Positions 49,560-58,901 of a stretch of DNA of 62,496 nt are shown in pieces. The notes under the pieces are model-generated. The model was not told the origin of the DNA. It did no database searches and was given only the letters and a program-made list of their open reading frames with translations. Position numbers and translations under genes: made by a program. The DNA lies in assembly GCA_036399695.1 (NCBI GenBank), contig DASWMP010000352.1:1-62496 (forward strand). The letters are read 5' to 3'. The stretch is from DASVEE01 sp036399695 (GTDB lineage: Bacteria > Acidobacteriota > Thermoanaerobaculia > Gp7-AA8). The stretch's first letter is position 1, and every line of letters starts with the position of its first letter.

Positions 49560-50834
49560 TCACCGCTGCCGGATCGTCTGGGCCACGTAGTTCCCATCCA
49601 TGTCCCGGAAGGCGCGGATGGTCACGGCGTCGCCGCTCTTGAGGCGGTCGGCGGTGGTGTACGTGCCGGCTTTCGTACGGATCACGAAATCCTCCGTTGC
49701 CCAGACGTCGGTGCTGCGGCCGTTGCGGTCGCGGACGACCAGGAACGGACCGGAGTCCAGCGTCTCCGCGACCGTGCCGGTGATCGTCACGACGACGAGC
49801 TCGTCACGGACGAAATCGTCGGCCGGCGCCGGGACGCCGGGGGTCGTCGAGGCCGTGTAACGGACCGTCGTCGCCAGGAAGGCGGTGGCGTTCGTGTTGT
49901 AGTTGCCGCTCACCTCGAGGTTGTCGCCGACGCGGATGTCGGCCGCGCGGATGCGGCGGTCGGTCGGGTCATAGGCGTTGGTCAGGTCGATGGCGACCTG
50001 CTCGCGGCCGGTGTCGAGCGTGACGGTGTTGGCGGACGACGTCACCCGGGTGACCCGGCCGACGATGCTCGCCACGCGGCGATTGTTGCCGGTGCCGCCA
50101 GCAGTATCCTGGACGCTCTGCGTGACCTCGATCGAGCGGGCGCGGATGTCGCGCGTCGTCGTGGCGGTCTCGTCGACCTCGACCCGGATCTGGTCGCCGG
50201 CCTCGAGGCTGGCGAGCTGGTAGACCTCGTTGCGATAGTAGATCGGCGTGCCGCTGGCGGCGCGGATCGTCAAGATCTCCCGGCGGGAGGTCTCGACGAC
50301 GATCGTGCCGGCGCTGGCGTTCACCTGACGGACGACCCCCTCGACCCGGCCGTAGCGCGGCGAGGTACTCTGAGTCGGCGCCGTCGAGACGCTGCCGGGA
50401 TCGCGCGTGGTGCCGACACCGACCTGCGGAGCATCGACCGTACGGCCGAGGAGCGTGACCTGGTCCGCGGCGACGACGCCGGTGCCGCGGCCGATGCCGC
50501 GCACTTCGATCCGGTCACCGGTGCGAATGTTCGAGAATCCCTGCGACCCGGTGAAGATCTCCGGCTTGCCGTTGATCATGCCGCCGAAGCCCCGGTAGGT
50601 GGTGGTGACGGTGTCGCCTTCGACGGTGACCCGGTCGTAACGGTCGCCATCGGCTTCGAGCTGCAGCCGGTTACGACCCTCTTCGACGTCGACCACGGTC
50701 CCGGTGACGGTCCCACGGATTCCCTGCTGGACGTCGGACGCTGTCCGCCATCCGCCACTATATTGCGCCTGAGAGGACACTGCCGTCAGCGCGAATACCG
50801 CGAGAACAGCAAAATTACGGGCTATTTGCCTCAT
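49560..50834 (-). CDS. Secreted protein with repeated OB-like (DUF5666-type) domains
   Basis: 424 residues from ATG 50834, preceded by AGGAGG; the longer frame lacks a sensible N-terminus. A signal peptide (ARNFAVLAVFALTAVSSQAQ) is followed by at least four related beta-rich modules of ~80-100 residues, each with a pattern like GRVTRV...NTVTLDT...VDL...I RVGDNLEVSG. This resembles DUF5666-type OB-fold repeats. It is probably periplasmic or extracellular. The ligand is unknown. A guanine deaminase gene ends ~100 nt upstream on the same strand. Confidence 0.75.
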   Translation of the reverse strand: MRQIARNFAVLAVFALTAVSSQAQYSGGWRTASDVQQGIRGTVTGTVVDVEEGRNRLQLEADGDRYDRVTVEGDTVTTTYRGFGGMINGKPEIFTGSQGFSNIRTGDRIEVRGIGRGTGVVAADQVTLLGRTVDAPQVGVGTTRDPGSVSTAPTQSTSPRYGRVEGVVRQVNASAGTIVVETSRREILTIRAASGTPIYYRNEVYQLASLEAGDQIRVEVDETATTTRDIRARSIEVTQSVQDTAGGTGNNRRVASIVGRVTRVTSSANTVTLDTGREQVAIDLTNAYDPTDRRIRAADIRVGDNLEVSGNYNTNATAFLATTVRYTASTTPGVPAPADDFVRDELVVVTITGTVAETLDSGPFLVVRDRNGRSTDVWATEDFVIRTKAGTYTTADRLKSGDAVTIRAFRDMDGNYVAQTIRQR

Positions 50835-50931
50835 CGATACCTCCTGATGAGCATTGCTGGCGCAAACGCTCTGCCACCTGAGACTCCAGAGAGGCGCAGG
50901 GGGTCTCGGTACCTGGAAAGGCGCGTTCTGC

Positions 50932-52209
50932 TCAGAGCACGATCTTCCCGGCGATGACACTCCGTTTTACTGCTCGATCGTCGCCCATGAAGATCAGCCC
51001 CGCCAGCAGGTCCTCCACCGACGACGCCCGATCCGTCCTCAGCGACAGCAGCGGCGTCGCATGCAGGTCCAGGGCGATGAAATCCGCGGACTTGCCCACC
51101 TCCAGGCTGCCGGTCTCGGCATCCAGCGTCAGCGCTTTCGCGCCGCCGAGGGTCGCCAGGTACCAGAGGTGGAATGGGCTCAGGGAGACGTTCTGGACCT
51201 GCTGCACCTTGTAGGCGTCGGCCATGGCGTTGAAGAGCGACGGGGAGGTTCCGCCGCCGATGTCGCTGCCGAGCCCGACGATGACGCCCGCCTCCAGCGT
51301 GTGATGCAGGCGGAACAGCCCGCTGCCGAGGAAGAGGTTCGAGTTCGGGCAGTGGGAGATGCGGGCGCCGCGGCCGGCCAGCAGCTCCAGCTCCTCCTCC
51401 GTCAGCCAGACGCCGTGCGCGAGCACGCTCTTCTCGTCCAAGAGGCCGTAGCGGTCGTACACGTCGGCGTACTCGGCCTCGGGGAAGAGCTCCTGCACCC
51501 AGCGCACCTCGTTCTGGTTCTCGGAGATGTGCGTGTGGACCCAGGCGTCCGGGTACTCCTTCTTCAGCGCGCCTGCTGCTTCGAGCAGCTCCGGCGTCGA
51601 GGTCGGCGCGAAGCGGGGCGTGACGGCATAGCGCAGCAGCCCCCGTCCGTGCCATTTGCGCAGCAGGTCGCGCGACTCGTCGAACGACTTCTGCGGCGTC
51701 GCGTCGAGCAGAAACTCCGGCGCGTTGCGGTCCATCATCGTCTTGCCGATGATGCCGCGGAAGCCGCGGCGCTCCGCCTCGGCGAAGAAGATGTCGGTGG
51801 CCTCGTAGTGGATCGTCGAGAAGATCAGCGCCGTCAGCGTGCCGTTGCGCAGCAGCTCGTCGAAGAACGCCTTCGCCACCCGTTCGGCGTGCTGCGGGTC
51901 GGCGAACTTTGCCTCGGTCGGAAACGTGTAGCGGTTCAGCCACTCGAGCAGATGGCCGCCGTACGAGCCGATCATCTCGAGCTGCGGCGCGTGCAGGTGC
52001 GTGTCGACGAAGCCGGGCGCGAGGAGCGTATGCGGTCCGAGGTCGATCGTCTCGCCTTCAGGTGCTTCGCTGCGATCGCCGACGCCGGCGATGCGGCCGC
52101 TGTCGTCGACGGCGACGTAGCCGTCCTCGAAGTACCGATACGACGAGGCCACGTCCGACCGGAACGGATCGGCGACCGGCGTGAACACGCGCGCGTTGAA
52201 AACTCTCAC
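50932..52209 (-). CDS. guaD: Guanine deaminase
   Basis: Amidohydrolase converting guanine to xanthine and ammonia; 425 residues. The metal site begins PGFVDTHLHAPQ (His71, His73), with further ligands in HTHISENQNEV and GLGSDIGGGTSPSLF. The GSYGGHLLEWLNRYTFPTE block and SHCPNSNLFLGSGLF are characteristic of guanine deaminase rather than of general cytosine/triazine deaminases. The start is GTG 52209, with GATAAT on the minus strand ending 6 nt upstream and no ribosome binding site. It lies 7 nt after the TlpA-like gene's stop, so it may also be read from that operon. Confidence 0.93.
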   Translation of the reverse strand: MRVFNARVFTPVADPFRSDVASSYRYFEDGYVAVDDSGRIAGVGDRSEAPEGETIDLGPHTLLAPGFVDTHLHAPQLEMIGSYGGHLLEWLNRYTFPTEAKFADPQHAERVAKAFFDELLRNGTLTALIFSTIHYEATDIFFAEAERRGFRGIIGKTMMDRNAPEFLLDATPQKSFDESRDLLRKWHGRGLLRYAVTPRFAPTSTPELLEAAGALKKEYPDAWVHTHISENQNEVRWVQELFPEAEYADVYDRYGLLDEKSVLAHGVWLTEEELELLAGRGARISHCPNSNLFLGSGLFRLHHTLEAGVIVGLGSDIGGGTSPSLFNAMADAYKVQQVQNVSLSPFHLWYLATLGGAKALTLDAETGSLEVGKSADFIALDLHATPLLSLRTDRASSVEDLLAGLIFMGDDRAVKRSVIAGKIVL

Positions 52210-52216
52210 GCGCTGA

Positions 52217-54142
52217 TTATCGCAGTGCGTCGATTCGCCAGGAGAACTCTTCGACGAGCTTCTCGGTCGAGCCGAGGATCTCGAACGCGATCCGCCCCTG
52301 CTTGTCGATGAACCAGGTCGTCGGAAAGACGTTCACGTTCTGGTCGACGAAGCCGTCGTCGAGCAGCACCGGGAACGCGTATTTCTTCGACGCCATCCAC
52401 TTGCGCGGCGTGTCGGCCTCGGGATCGTTGTTGATCGTGACCACGGCGACTTTCTTGTCCTTCGCGTACTTTTGCACGAGCTGCTGAAAGTCGGGCATCT
52501 CACGCACGCACCAGCCGCACCAGACGCCCCAGAAGTTGATGACGACCGCTTTGCCGCGCAGGTCCTTCAGCGTGACGTTCTTGCCGTCGAGCGTTTTCAG
52601 GGCGAAGGCCGGCGCGTTGCGCGGCTTCTTCGCGCGGCTGGCGAGTGCTTTCTTTTTGCGGCCGGCCGCGTTCTTGTCCTTCGTCGTGGCGAGGTATGAC
52701 TCCCAGCCGGCGAGCGTCTTGTGGCGCCGCTCATAGAGCGTTTTGAGGGCGTCGAGCTGCATCCCCTGCTGGTAGGCCGTCTCCGCTTTGTCGAGTGCGC
52801 CCGTCGCTTCGTACGCCTGGCCGAGGTGAAGGAGGATGTCGGCCGACTCGTCGTCGATCGCGCGAGCGGCGAGCAGCTCCTTGAGCGCTTCGTCGTTACG
52901 TTTCTGCGCGAGGAGCAACTGGCCGAGGGTGTCGTGCAGCATCGCATTCTGCTCGGTGAGGAACTCCTCGGCGCGTTTCGGATCGAACTCGCGGAAGCGT
53001 TCGGCATTCTCTTTCGCCGAGGCGAAGCCTGCGCGCGCGAACCGCTCCGCTTCGGCGAGATCGAGCTTGCGCCTCATCATCTGCAACGGCCCGAGGACGT
53101 GCGCGTTGCGGACGTCGCGCGCGCCGCCCGGCTGCATGGCGCGGACGGCTTCGAGCAGGACGTCGTCCGGCAGTTTCGGTTCTTTGAACGAGAAGCCGAA
53201 GACGCGCTGCGCGGCCTCGTGCACGAGTTGCGGCTCGATGGGATGTGGGTAGCGCATCGCGGCCAGCGCGCTCTCGAGCGTCTTGTCCTCGTTCAGTTTG
53301 TCGCGCATGACGAGCTGCGCAGCGATGGTGTCGGGTGCTTCGCGCAGCACGCGCTCGCGCAGCTTCGCCGCTTCCTCGGTACGGTGCATTTCCGCGTACT
53401 GCTGCGCCGCCGACTGCCACACTTCGGGCCAGTCGCGCTGCGCGAGGAGCGACGCCACGTCGGCCGCGATCTCCTGGTTCTTCTGTTCGTCCGAGAGGGC
53501 GCTGTTCGCACGCACGGTCTGCCAGTAGAAGCGATGTACGAAGAGCGCGGGCGTCAGCTCGACGGCCTTCCGCGCGAGTGGATAGGCCGCCTCGCCGAGC
53601 CGCTGCATCTGCAGGTGGCTGACGGTTTCGACGAGGGCCTCGAGGTTGTCGCTGTCCTGCTGCAACACCTCCTCAGCGATCTTCTTCATCGCCGCGGTGT
53701 CTTTGGCCGCTTCCAGGAGGCGCAACTTGACGCGCGCGGCGCGGATCGTCGGCGTCGCGGGACGGGTGTCGAGGTACGCGTACGCTTCGGCCGGTCCTTT
53801 GCGCACCAGCGTCAGCGCGTGGATCCGGGCGAAATCGTCCGGCGGATTGTCGCCGGCGAGGGCGAGCAGCGCGGCGGTCTCCTCCGTCGTGCGGTTCGCC
53901 TTGGCGGTGAGTTGCAGGTAACGGGTCCACGGATCGTCCGGGTGCTCGGCAATGAGCGCCTCCCGCATCGCCTGGGCCTGTTTCGTCGAGCCGCCGCGCG
54001 TCAGCGCGAGGATGTACAGCGCGCGCGACCGCGCGTCGCTGCCGGGCGGCGTGCGCAGCTCCGACTCGTAGTCGTACGTGATCGCCTGCAGCGCGAGCGG
54101 GAAGAGGAGAACAGCGAGGCACAGCAGCGTCGCTTTTCGCAT
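52217..54142 (-). CDS. Periplasmic TPR protein with C-terminal TlpA-like thioredoxin domain
   Basis: About 641 residues from ATG 54142 (ATG 54151 is possible). A signal peptide (ATLLCLAVLLFPLALQA) leads into ~480 residues of TPR-like helices (for example LLHLGQAYEATGALDKAETAYQQG). A Lys-rich linker precedes a thioredoxin-like domain with VVINFWGVWCGWCVREMPDF (active-site Cys542 and Cys545) and the cis-Pro in VFPTTWFID. It is probably a periplasmic disulphide reductase attached to a protein-interaction scaffold. It is transcribed toward guaD with a 7-nt gap. Confidence 0.87.
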   Translation of the reverse strand: MRKATLLCLAVLLFPLALQAITYDYESELRTPPGSDARSRALYILALTRGGSTKQAQAMREALIAEHPDDPWTRYLQLTAKANRTTEETAALLALAGDNPPDDFARIHALTLVRKGPAEAYAYLDTRPATPTIRAARVKLRLLEAAKDTAAMKKIAEEVLQQDSDNLEALVETVSHLQMQRLGEAAYPLARKAVELTPALFVHRFYWQTVRANSALSDEQKNQEIAADVASLLAQRDWPEVWQSAAQQYAEMHRTEEAAKLRERVLREAPDTIAAQLVMRDKLNEDKTLESALAAMRYPHPIEPQLVHEAAQRVFGFSFKEPKLPDDVLLEAVRAMQPGGARDVRNAHVLGPLQMMRRKLDLAEAERFARAGFASAKENAERFREFDPKRAEEFLTEQNAMLHDTLGQLLLAQKRNDEALKELLAARAIDDESADILLHLGQAYEATGALDKAETAYQQGMQLDALKTLYERRHKTLAGWESYLATTKDKNAAGRKKKALASRAKKPRNAPAFALKTLDGKNVTLKDLRGKAVVINFWGVWCGWCVREMPDFQQLVQKYAKDKKVAVVTINNDPEADTPRKWMASKKYAFPVLLDDGFVDQNVNVFPTTWFIDKQGRIAFEILGSTEKLVEEFSWRIDALR

Positions 54143-54195
54143 GACAGCCATTGTGACGGAGTTGCGGCGGGGTGGTTACGGGTGAGGCAGGAAAA

Positions 54196-54235
54196 CGATG
54201 GGACCAATGGGACAGATAGGACCTGTAGGACAGCG
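54196..54235. repeat. 9-bp tandem array
   Basis: About four units: GATGGGACC, AATGGGACA, GATAGGACC, TGTAGGACA, in the gap between the TPR/TlpA-like gene and the M6-like gene. Confidence 0.85.
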
Positions 54236-54268
54236 AAAACCCACCGGCCGGGGTGGGCGGGCAGAGCG

Positions 54269-55519
54269 CTAACGCCCGGCGCTGCGCCGTTTGGTGGCCA
54301 GCGGCCGCACGACCCGCACGCGCGCTTCACTCTCCGTGGCGCTCAGCAGCTCGAACGTAATCACGCCGTCGTGTGTCACGCGCGTGAGCTTGCCATTGCG
54401 GATGTCGTACGTGGCGTCGTAGATCGGGCCGCATACGTTCATCGTGGCGGGGACGGCGCCGTTGCCGCCGGAGAGGACCTTCACCGGGCCGGAGCCGGTG
54501 AACGTGGAGGCGTCCACCGTGTAGACGAGCAGGCCGCTGTCGCAGAGACGGGCGTCGGCACCGATCGGTCTGCGCAGCTCCGCCACGATGGCGGTGTCGT
54601 CGTCGATGCGCACGACGATCGCCTTCGTCCCGGTGGGGGAGGACACCGGCGTCAGCGTGGCTTCGAACAGCGGCCCCTTCGCGCAGGCGATCTGTGTATC
54701 GTCGATCCAGCCGAGCTTGCGCTTGTGCCAGGCCATGGCGTGACCGGCGGGGCGGATCCAGCTCATCACGTCCCACCCGCCGGCGTCGTGCAGGTAGTCG
54801 GGGAAGATCTGCGGCGAGAAGCGGTAGAGGTCCGGCAGCCCGAGCATGTGCTGCGTCTCATGCGCGAGGATGTACTCCCCCCATTGCGCCACGCGGATGT
54901 CGTTGCCGAACGTGACGCCCCAGCGGAATTCGCGGCCGTCCGCGGTGGGGACGCCGGCACCGGGGTACGCCAGATACGTCGGGCTCACCGGGATCTTCGC
55001 GGCGGCCGACGAGACGACGAGCAGCGTGTCGTACGGCGCAAAGTCGACATCGACGTCGGCCGTGTTCACGGCATCGAGCAGGTAGCGCTTCTGCTTCTCG
55101 AACGTCAGGGAGTCGAAGCCGTACGTGGACGACGGCAACGGCATGCGCCGCCAGCCGTGCATCGGCGTGACCTCCACATTGAAGCGCCCGTTCGACACCT
55201 CGGCGAACCACTCCTGCGTCTTCGGAACGATGGTGTCGTAGAGCGTCTGCGTCAGCTCCGCTGACGGCGCGTCGGAAAAGTCGACGAACAACATCACGGC
55301 GCGCATCGTGCCGGTGGACGGCGCGTGCAGCTCGGGATCGGCCGGACCTTCGGTCAGGAAGTTGGGGAACCGCGGCGCGATCGTGCAATCACCCGCGGCG
55401 AGAGCCCGCAGCGGCATGCGCGGTCCGCCGGGGGAGACGAACACGTGCGGAGCAGGCGGTCCCGTCTGTGCGGAAACCGAGGTCCCAACCAACAGCAGGC
55501 AGAGCAGCAGCGCGCGCAC
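54269..55519 (-). CDS. Secreted M6-like metallopeptidase
   Basis: 416 residues. A signal peptide (MRALLLCLLLVGTSVSAQ) is followed by a catalytic domain with LAHETQHMLGLPDLYRF (HEXXH at 220-224, the third ligand within GLPDLY) and GGWDVMSW, both hallmarks of the M6 immune-inhibitor-A group. The C-terminal ~130 residues are beta-rich. It is exported and probably degrades proteins outside the cell. The start is GTG 55519; TGTAAT on the minus strand ends 8 nt before it, suggesting a leaderless message. Confidence 0.82.
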   Translation of the reverse strand: MRALLLCLLLVGTSVSAQTGPPAPHVFVSPGGPRMPLRALAAGDCTIAPRFPNFLTEGPADPELHAPSTGTMRAVMLFVDFSDAPSAELTQTLYDTIVPKTQEWFAEVSNGRFNVEVTPMHGWRRMPLPSSTYGFDSLTFEKQKRYLLDAVNTADVDVDFAPYDTLLVVSSAAAKIPVSPTYLAYPGAGVPTADGREFRWGVTFGNDIRVAQWGEYILAHETQHMLGLPDLYRFSPQIFPDYLHDAGGWDVMSWIRPAGHAMAWHKRKLGWIDDTQIACAKGPLFEATLTPVSSPTGTKAIVVRIDDDTAIVAELRRPIGADARLCDSGLLVYTVDASTFTGSGPVKVLSGGNGAVPATMNVCGPIYDATYDIRNGKLTRVTHDGVITFELLSATESEARVRVVRPLATKRRSAGR

Positions 55520-55528
55520 GATGAGAGA

Positions 55529-56434
55529 TTACAACGTGCCGTCCGGAATCTCTTCTTCGATCGGTGCCGCGGGCATGAGCTTGTCCAGGACCATGGCCTG
55601 GTGCCGCGTGGCGCGGAGGTCATCAGCCGTGGCTTCGAGGGCGGTGGTGAGCGTCATCGACGACTGCGTCACGCTCTCCATGAACGTGCTCTCGCCCGGC
55701 ACCAGCAGGCTGCGGCGGGCGTGGCGCTCCTCCGCTTCGCGGAACGAGTTCTCGAACGGCAACAGCGTCTTCTCGAGCTTGAGGTAGAGCTCGCACGTGG
55801 CCCGCACGTCCTCGAGACAGTAGAGAGCGATGTCCTGGTAGCGGCCGGCGCGATAGAGCGTCTCGACGGAACGGCCGTCCATCCCTTCGGTCTTCGAGCT
55901 CTGGATGCCGAACGTCTTGCACGCCAGGTCGAGGTTGAAGCGGATCTGCCGCGTGTTGATCGTGCCGTTGAAATTGAGCGCCTCGCGCAGGTCGCAGTTC
56001 GGGTGGAACTTGTAGCGATAGCCGACGAGATCGCGCTTCGGGGCGATGCCGTGGATCGCGGAGCGGATCATGAGGAACGGCCCGTCGAACTGGCGGCCGT
56101 TGAAGGAGATGAATCGGTCGTCCTTCCCGAGGAACTGCCAGAACTTCTCGAGGATCTGCTTCTCGGTGCCGGAGATGAGCGTGCGCATCCCATCGACGTC
56201 GATCTTCAGCTCGCTCTGTCCCGGCACCTCGTACATCGCGCAGGAACGGCCGGTCTCGGCATTGACGACACCGATCGCGACAATACGCCCGAGGAACGGC
56301 GAAAGGGCTCCGCGCCGCTTCTCCTCTTCAGCTTCGGCTTCGCTCATCCCTTTGATGAGGTACTCGCGAACGTAAGGGTCGTGTTCTTCCCACGGAGTGC
56401 CGACGGTCTCGATGTCGATGACGAGCTTTTTCAT
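55529..56434 (-). CDS. Predicted 3'-5' exonuclease of the PolB-exonuclease-like family
   Basis: 301 residues with DEDD-type exonuclease motifs: VIDIETVG (Asp7, Glu9), FISFNGRQFDGPFL (ExoII) and YCLEDVRATCELY (ExoIII). It matches the stand-alone predicted 3'-5' exonucleases related to the proofreading domain of family B polymerases. No polymerase domain is present. It is probably a nucleic-acid-trimming enzyme in repair; the precise substrate is unknown. The M6-like gene begins 9 nt downstream. The upstream mdh gene is separated by a terminator. Confidence 0.85.
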   Translation of the reverse strand: MKKLVIDIETVGTPWEEHDPYVREYLIKGMSEAEAEEEKRRGALSPFLGRIVAIGVVNAETGRSCAMYEVPGQSELKIDVDGMRTLISGTEKQILEKFWQFLGKDDRFISFNGRQFDGPFLMIRSAIHGIAPKRDLVGYRYKFHPNCDLREALNFNGTINTRQIRFNLDLACKTFGIQSSKTEGMDGRSVETLYRAGRYQDIALYCLEDVRATCELYLKLEKTLLPFENSFREAEERHARRSLLVPGESTFMESVTQSSMTLTTALEATADDLRATRHQAMVLDKLMPAAPIEEEIPDGTL

Positions 56435-56525
56435 TTTGGGATCAATCCTGAGCGCCGCGAAGGATCTATGGAGCCACAGCTATGCTCGCGCAACAGCGCG
56501 GGAGCGTCAATTGATCCAATGAGAC

Positions 56526-56552
56526 AGAAAAGGCGCAGCTCATCGCTGCGCC
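56526..56552 (-). terminator. Rho-independent terminator after mdh
   Basis: On the minus strand, GGCGCAGC-GATGA-GCTGCGCC (56552-56532) is followed by TTTTCTGT, about 30 nt after the mdh stop. Confidence 0.88.
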
Positions 56553-56581
56553 TCCAATGACTCTTCGCTGCGCTCAGAGTT

Positions 56582-57511
56582 TTACGCCGCGGTCTTGAGC
56601 TTGTCGAACAGCTCTTTCACCGCGTCGGCCGAGTGCTGCAACGCCTTCTTTTCATCCTCGGTGAGGGTGATCTCGACGATCTGTTCCATGCCGTTCTTAC
56701 CCAGCTTCACCGGGACGCCGACGTACAGGTCATTGAACCCGTACTCGCCCGTGAGGTAAGCGGCGCAGGGGAGAATCTTGCGCTTGTCCTTGAGGATGGC
56801 TTCGACCATCTCGACGGTCGAGGCACCCGGCGCGTACCAGGCGGAGGTCTTGAGCAGGTTGACGATTTCGGCGCCGCCGTTGCGGGTGCGGTCGACGATG
56901 GCGTCGATGCGCTCCTTCGAGATCAGCTCGGTGATGGGGATGCCGGCCACCGTGGAGTAACGGGGCAGCGGGACCATCGTGTCGCCGTGGCCGCCGAGGA
57001 CGAAGGCGTGCGTGTTCTCGACCGACACGTTCAGCTCCATCGAGATGAAGGCGCGCATGCGGGCGGAGTCGAGGACGCCGGCCATGCCGAGGACGCGCTC
57101 GCGGGGGAAGCCGGAAACGCGGCGGGCCACTTCGCACATCGCGTCGAGAGGGTTCGAGACGACGATGATGATCGAGTTGGGCGAGCGCTGGGCCACTTCG
57201 CGCGTCACACCGGCGACGATCTCCTCGTTCTTCCAGAGCAGGTCATCGCGGCTCATGCCCGGCTTGCGCGGCAGGCCGGCGGTGATGACGACGATGTCCG
57301 AGTTCTCGGTGCCGTCGTAGTTGTTCGTCCCGGTGAGGATCGAGTCGTACTTCTCGACCGGCGCCGTCTCCATCATGTCGAGCGACTTCCCCTGGGGGAC
57401 CCCTTCGACGATATCGACCAGGACGACGTCTGCCAGTTCCTTCAGCGCGATTCCCTGCGCCACGGTCGCACCGACGTTGCCGGCGCCGACCACTGTCACT
57501 TTCGTTTTCAT
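56582..57511 (-). CDS. mdh: Malate dehydrogenase (LDH-like type)
   Basis: TCA-cycle enzyme oxidising malate to oxaloacetate with NAD; 309 residues from ATG 57511 (the longer frame has no homologous content). Rossmann GAGNVG at about residues 8-13, VLVDIVEGVPQGKSLDM, substrate-binding Arg residues in AGLPRKPGMSRDDLL (malate-specific RKPGMSR), VSNPLDAMCEVA, and catalytic His in LGGHGDTMVP. An AAGAGGA ribosome binding site precedes the start. A clear terminator follows, so it is probably monocistronic. Confidence 0.96.
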   Translation of the reverse strand: MKTKVTVVGAGNVGATVAQGIALKELADVVLVDIVEGVPQGKSLDMMETAPVEKYDSILTGTNNYDGTENSDIVVITAGLPRKPGMSRDDLLWKNEEIVAGVTREVAQRSPNSIIIVVSNPLDAMCEVARRVSGFPRERVLGMAGVLDSARMRAFISMELNVSVENTHAFVLGGHGDTMVPLPRYSTVAGIPITELISKERIDAIVDRTRNGGAEIVNLLKTSAWYAPGASTVEMVEAILKDKRKILPCAAYLTGEYGFNDLYVGVPVKLGKNGMEQIVEITLTEDEKKALQHSADAVKELFDKLKTAA

Positions 57512-57560
57512 CGGATTCCTCTTCTTTACGCCTGAATTGCGGGCGGATTCTATCTGAGAC

Positions 57561-57588
57561 GTTGTCCGTTTTCCGTCGTCCGTTTTCC
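57561..57588. repeat. Heptamer array (GTTGTCC family)
   Basis: Four 7-mers: GTTGTCC, GTTTTCC, GTCGTCC, GTTTTCC, in the divergent gap between mdh and the lipoprotein gene. Same unit as at 39639. Confidence 0.85.
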
Positions 57589-57632
57589 ATGGGGCAAGGC
57601 GGCCGGGCCCACCTCTTGCTGCGTCCGGCAGG

Positions 57633-58901
57633 ATGCGAAACGCGGTGCTGCTCCTGCTCGTCACTCTGCTTTGCGCCGCGTGTGAGAGTGCCCGGCTACC
57701 AGTGGAAGCGGGAATCGGGCCCGCTCCGACGCTGGCCGCGGCGAACCCCACGCTCATCCCGACGGTGCACGTGGCCAGGGCTAAGGGGTGGGCGCCCGGG
57801 ACAGCCCCGGCGGTGGTGGCGGGGATGAAGGTGAACGCGTTCGCCACGGGGCTGGATCATCCGCGATGGCTGTACGTGCTGCCGAACGGCGATGTGCTGG
57901 TCGCGGAGACGAATGCGCCGCCGCGGCCGGAGGACGGGAAGGGCATCAAAGCCTGGTTCATGAAGCGGTTCATGAAAAAGGCAGGCGCCGCGGTGCCGAG
58001 CGCGAACCGGGTCACGCTGCTGCGCGATACGGACGGGGACGGCGTGGCCGAGGTAAAGACACCGTTTCTGCAGAACCTGAATTCGCCGTTCGGGATCGCG
58101 CTGGTGGGGTCGACGCTCTACATCGCCAATACCGACGCCGTCGTGCGGGTGCCGTACACCGGGGAGACGCAGCTTTCAGCCACGCCGGTGAAGGTGGCGG
58201 ACCTGCCGGCCGGGCCGCGCAATCATCACTGGACGAAGAGCCTCGTCGCCAATCGGGACGGCTCGCGCCTTTACGCCGGCGTCGGCTCGAACAGCAACGT
58301 CGGCGAGCACGGCATGGAGGAGGAAGTGAACCGGGCAGCGATCCTGGAGATCGATCCGGCCACTGGCGCCACGCGCGTCTTCGCCTCCGGGCTCCGCAAT
58401 CCGGTCGGCATGGGCTGGGAGCCGCAGACCGGCGCGCTCTGGACGTCGGTCAACGAGCGGGACGAGCTCGGGAGCGATCTCGTTCCCGACTACATGACGT
58501 CCGTGAAAGACGGCGGCTTCTATGGCTGGCCTTATAGCTACTACGGCCAGCACGTCGACTCGCGGCCGAAGCCGCAGCGTCCCGATCTCGTCGCCTCCGC
58601 GCTCGTTCCGGACTACGCCCTCGGCGCGCACACGGCCTCGCTCGGACTGGCCTTCGCCGACGGCGGCGCCTACATCGGACAGCACGGCTCCTGGAACCGC
58701 AAACCGCGCAGCGGCTACAAGGTGATCTTCGTCCCGTTCACGAACGGCCGTCCGGACGGGACGCCGCGGGACATCCTCACCGGCTTCCTCGACGGTGAAG
58801 GCAACGCGCAGGGGCGGCCGGTCGGCGTGGCCATCGACGGCAAGGGAGCACTGCTCGTGGCCGATGACGTCGGCAACGTCATCTGGCGGGTGACGAAGTA
58901 A
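57633..58901 (+). CDS. Lipoprotein with sugar/sorbosone dehydrogenase-like beta-propeller
   Basis: 422 residues. The N-terminus MRNAVLLLLVTLLCAACES is a lipoprotein signal, with Cys17 as the probable lipidated residue. The body shows the six-bladed propeller pattern of soluble PQQ glucose dehydrogenase / L-sorbosone dehydrogenase-like proteins: GLDHPRWLYVLPNGDVLVAET, NSPFGIALVGSTLYIANTD, GLRNPVGMGWEPQTGALWTSVNERDELG (seen in parts), and GSWNRKPRSGYKVIFVPF. It is probably a periplasmic oxidoreductase; the cofactor and sugar substrate are not proven. The stop overlaps the DNA ligase start (TAATG). Confidence 0.85.
   Translation: MRNAVLLLLVTLLCAACESARLPVEAGIGPAPTLAAANPTLIPTVHVARAKGWAPGTAPAVVAGMKVNAFATGLDHPRWLYVLPNGDVLVAETNAPPRPEDGKGIKAWFMKRFMKKAGAAVPSANRVTLLRDTDGDGVAEVKTPFLQNLNSPFGIALVGSTLYIANTDAVVRVPYTGETQLSATPVKVADLPAGPRNHHWTKSLVANRDGSRLYAGVGSNSNVGEHGMEEEVNRAAILEIDPATGATRVFASGLRNPVGMGWEPQTGALWTSVNERDELGSDLVPDYMTSVKDGGFYGWPYSYYGQHVDSRPKPQRPDLVASALVPDYALGAHTASLGLAFADGGAYIGQHGSWNRKPRSGYKVIFVPFTNGRPDGTPRDILTGFLDGEGNAQGRPVGVAIDGKGALLVADDVGNVIWRVTK

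Noticed and set aside
52721..55264. 847-codon plus-strand frame
   Set aside because: Spans two well-supported minus-strand genes in antisense.
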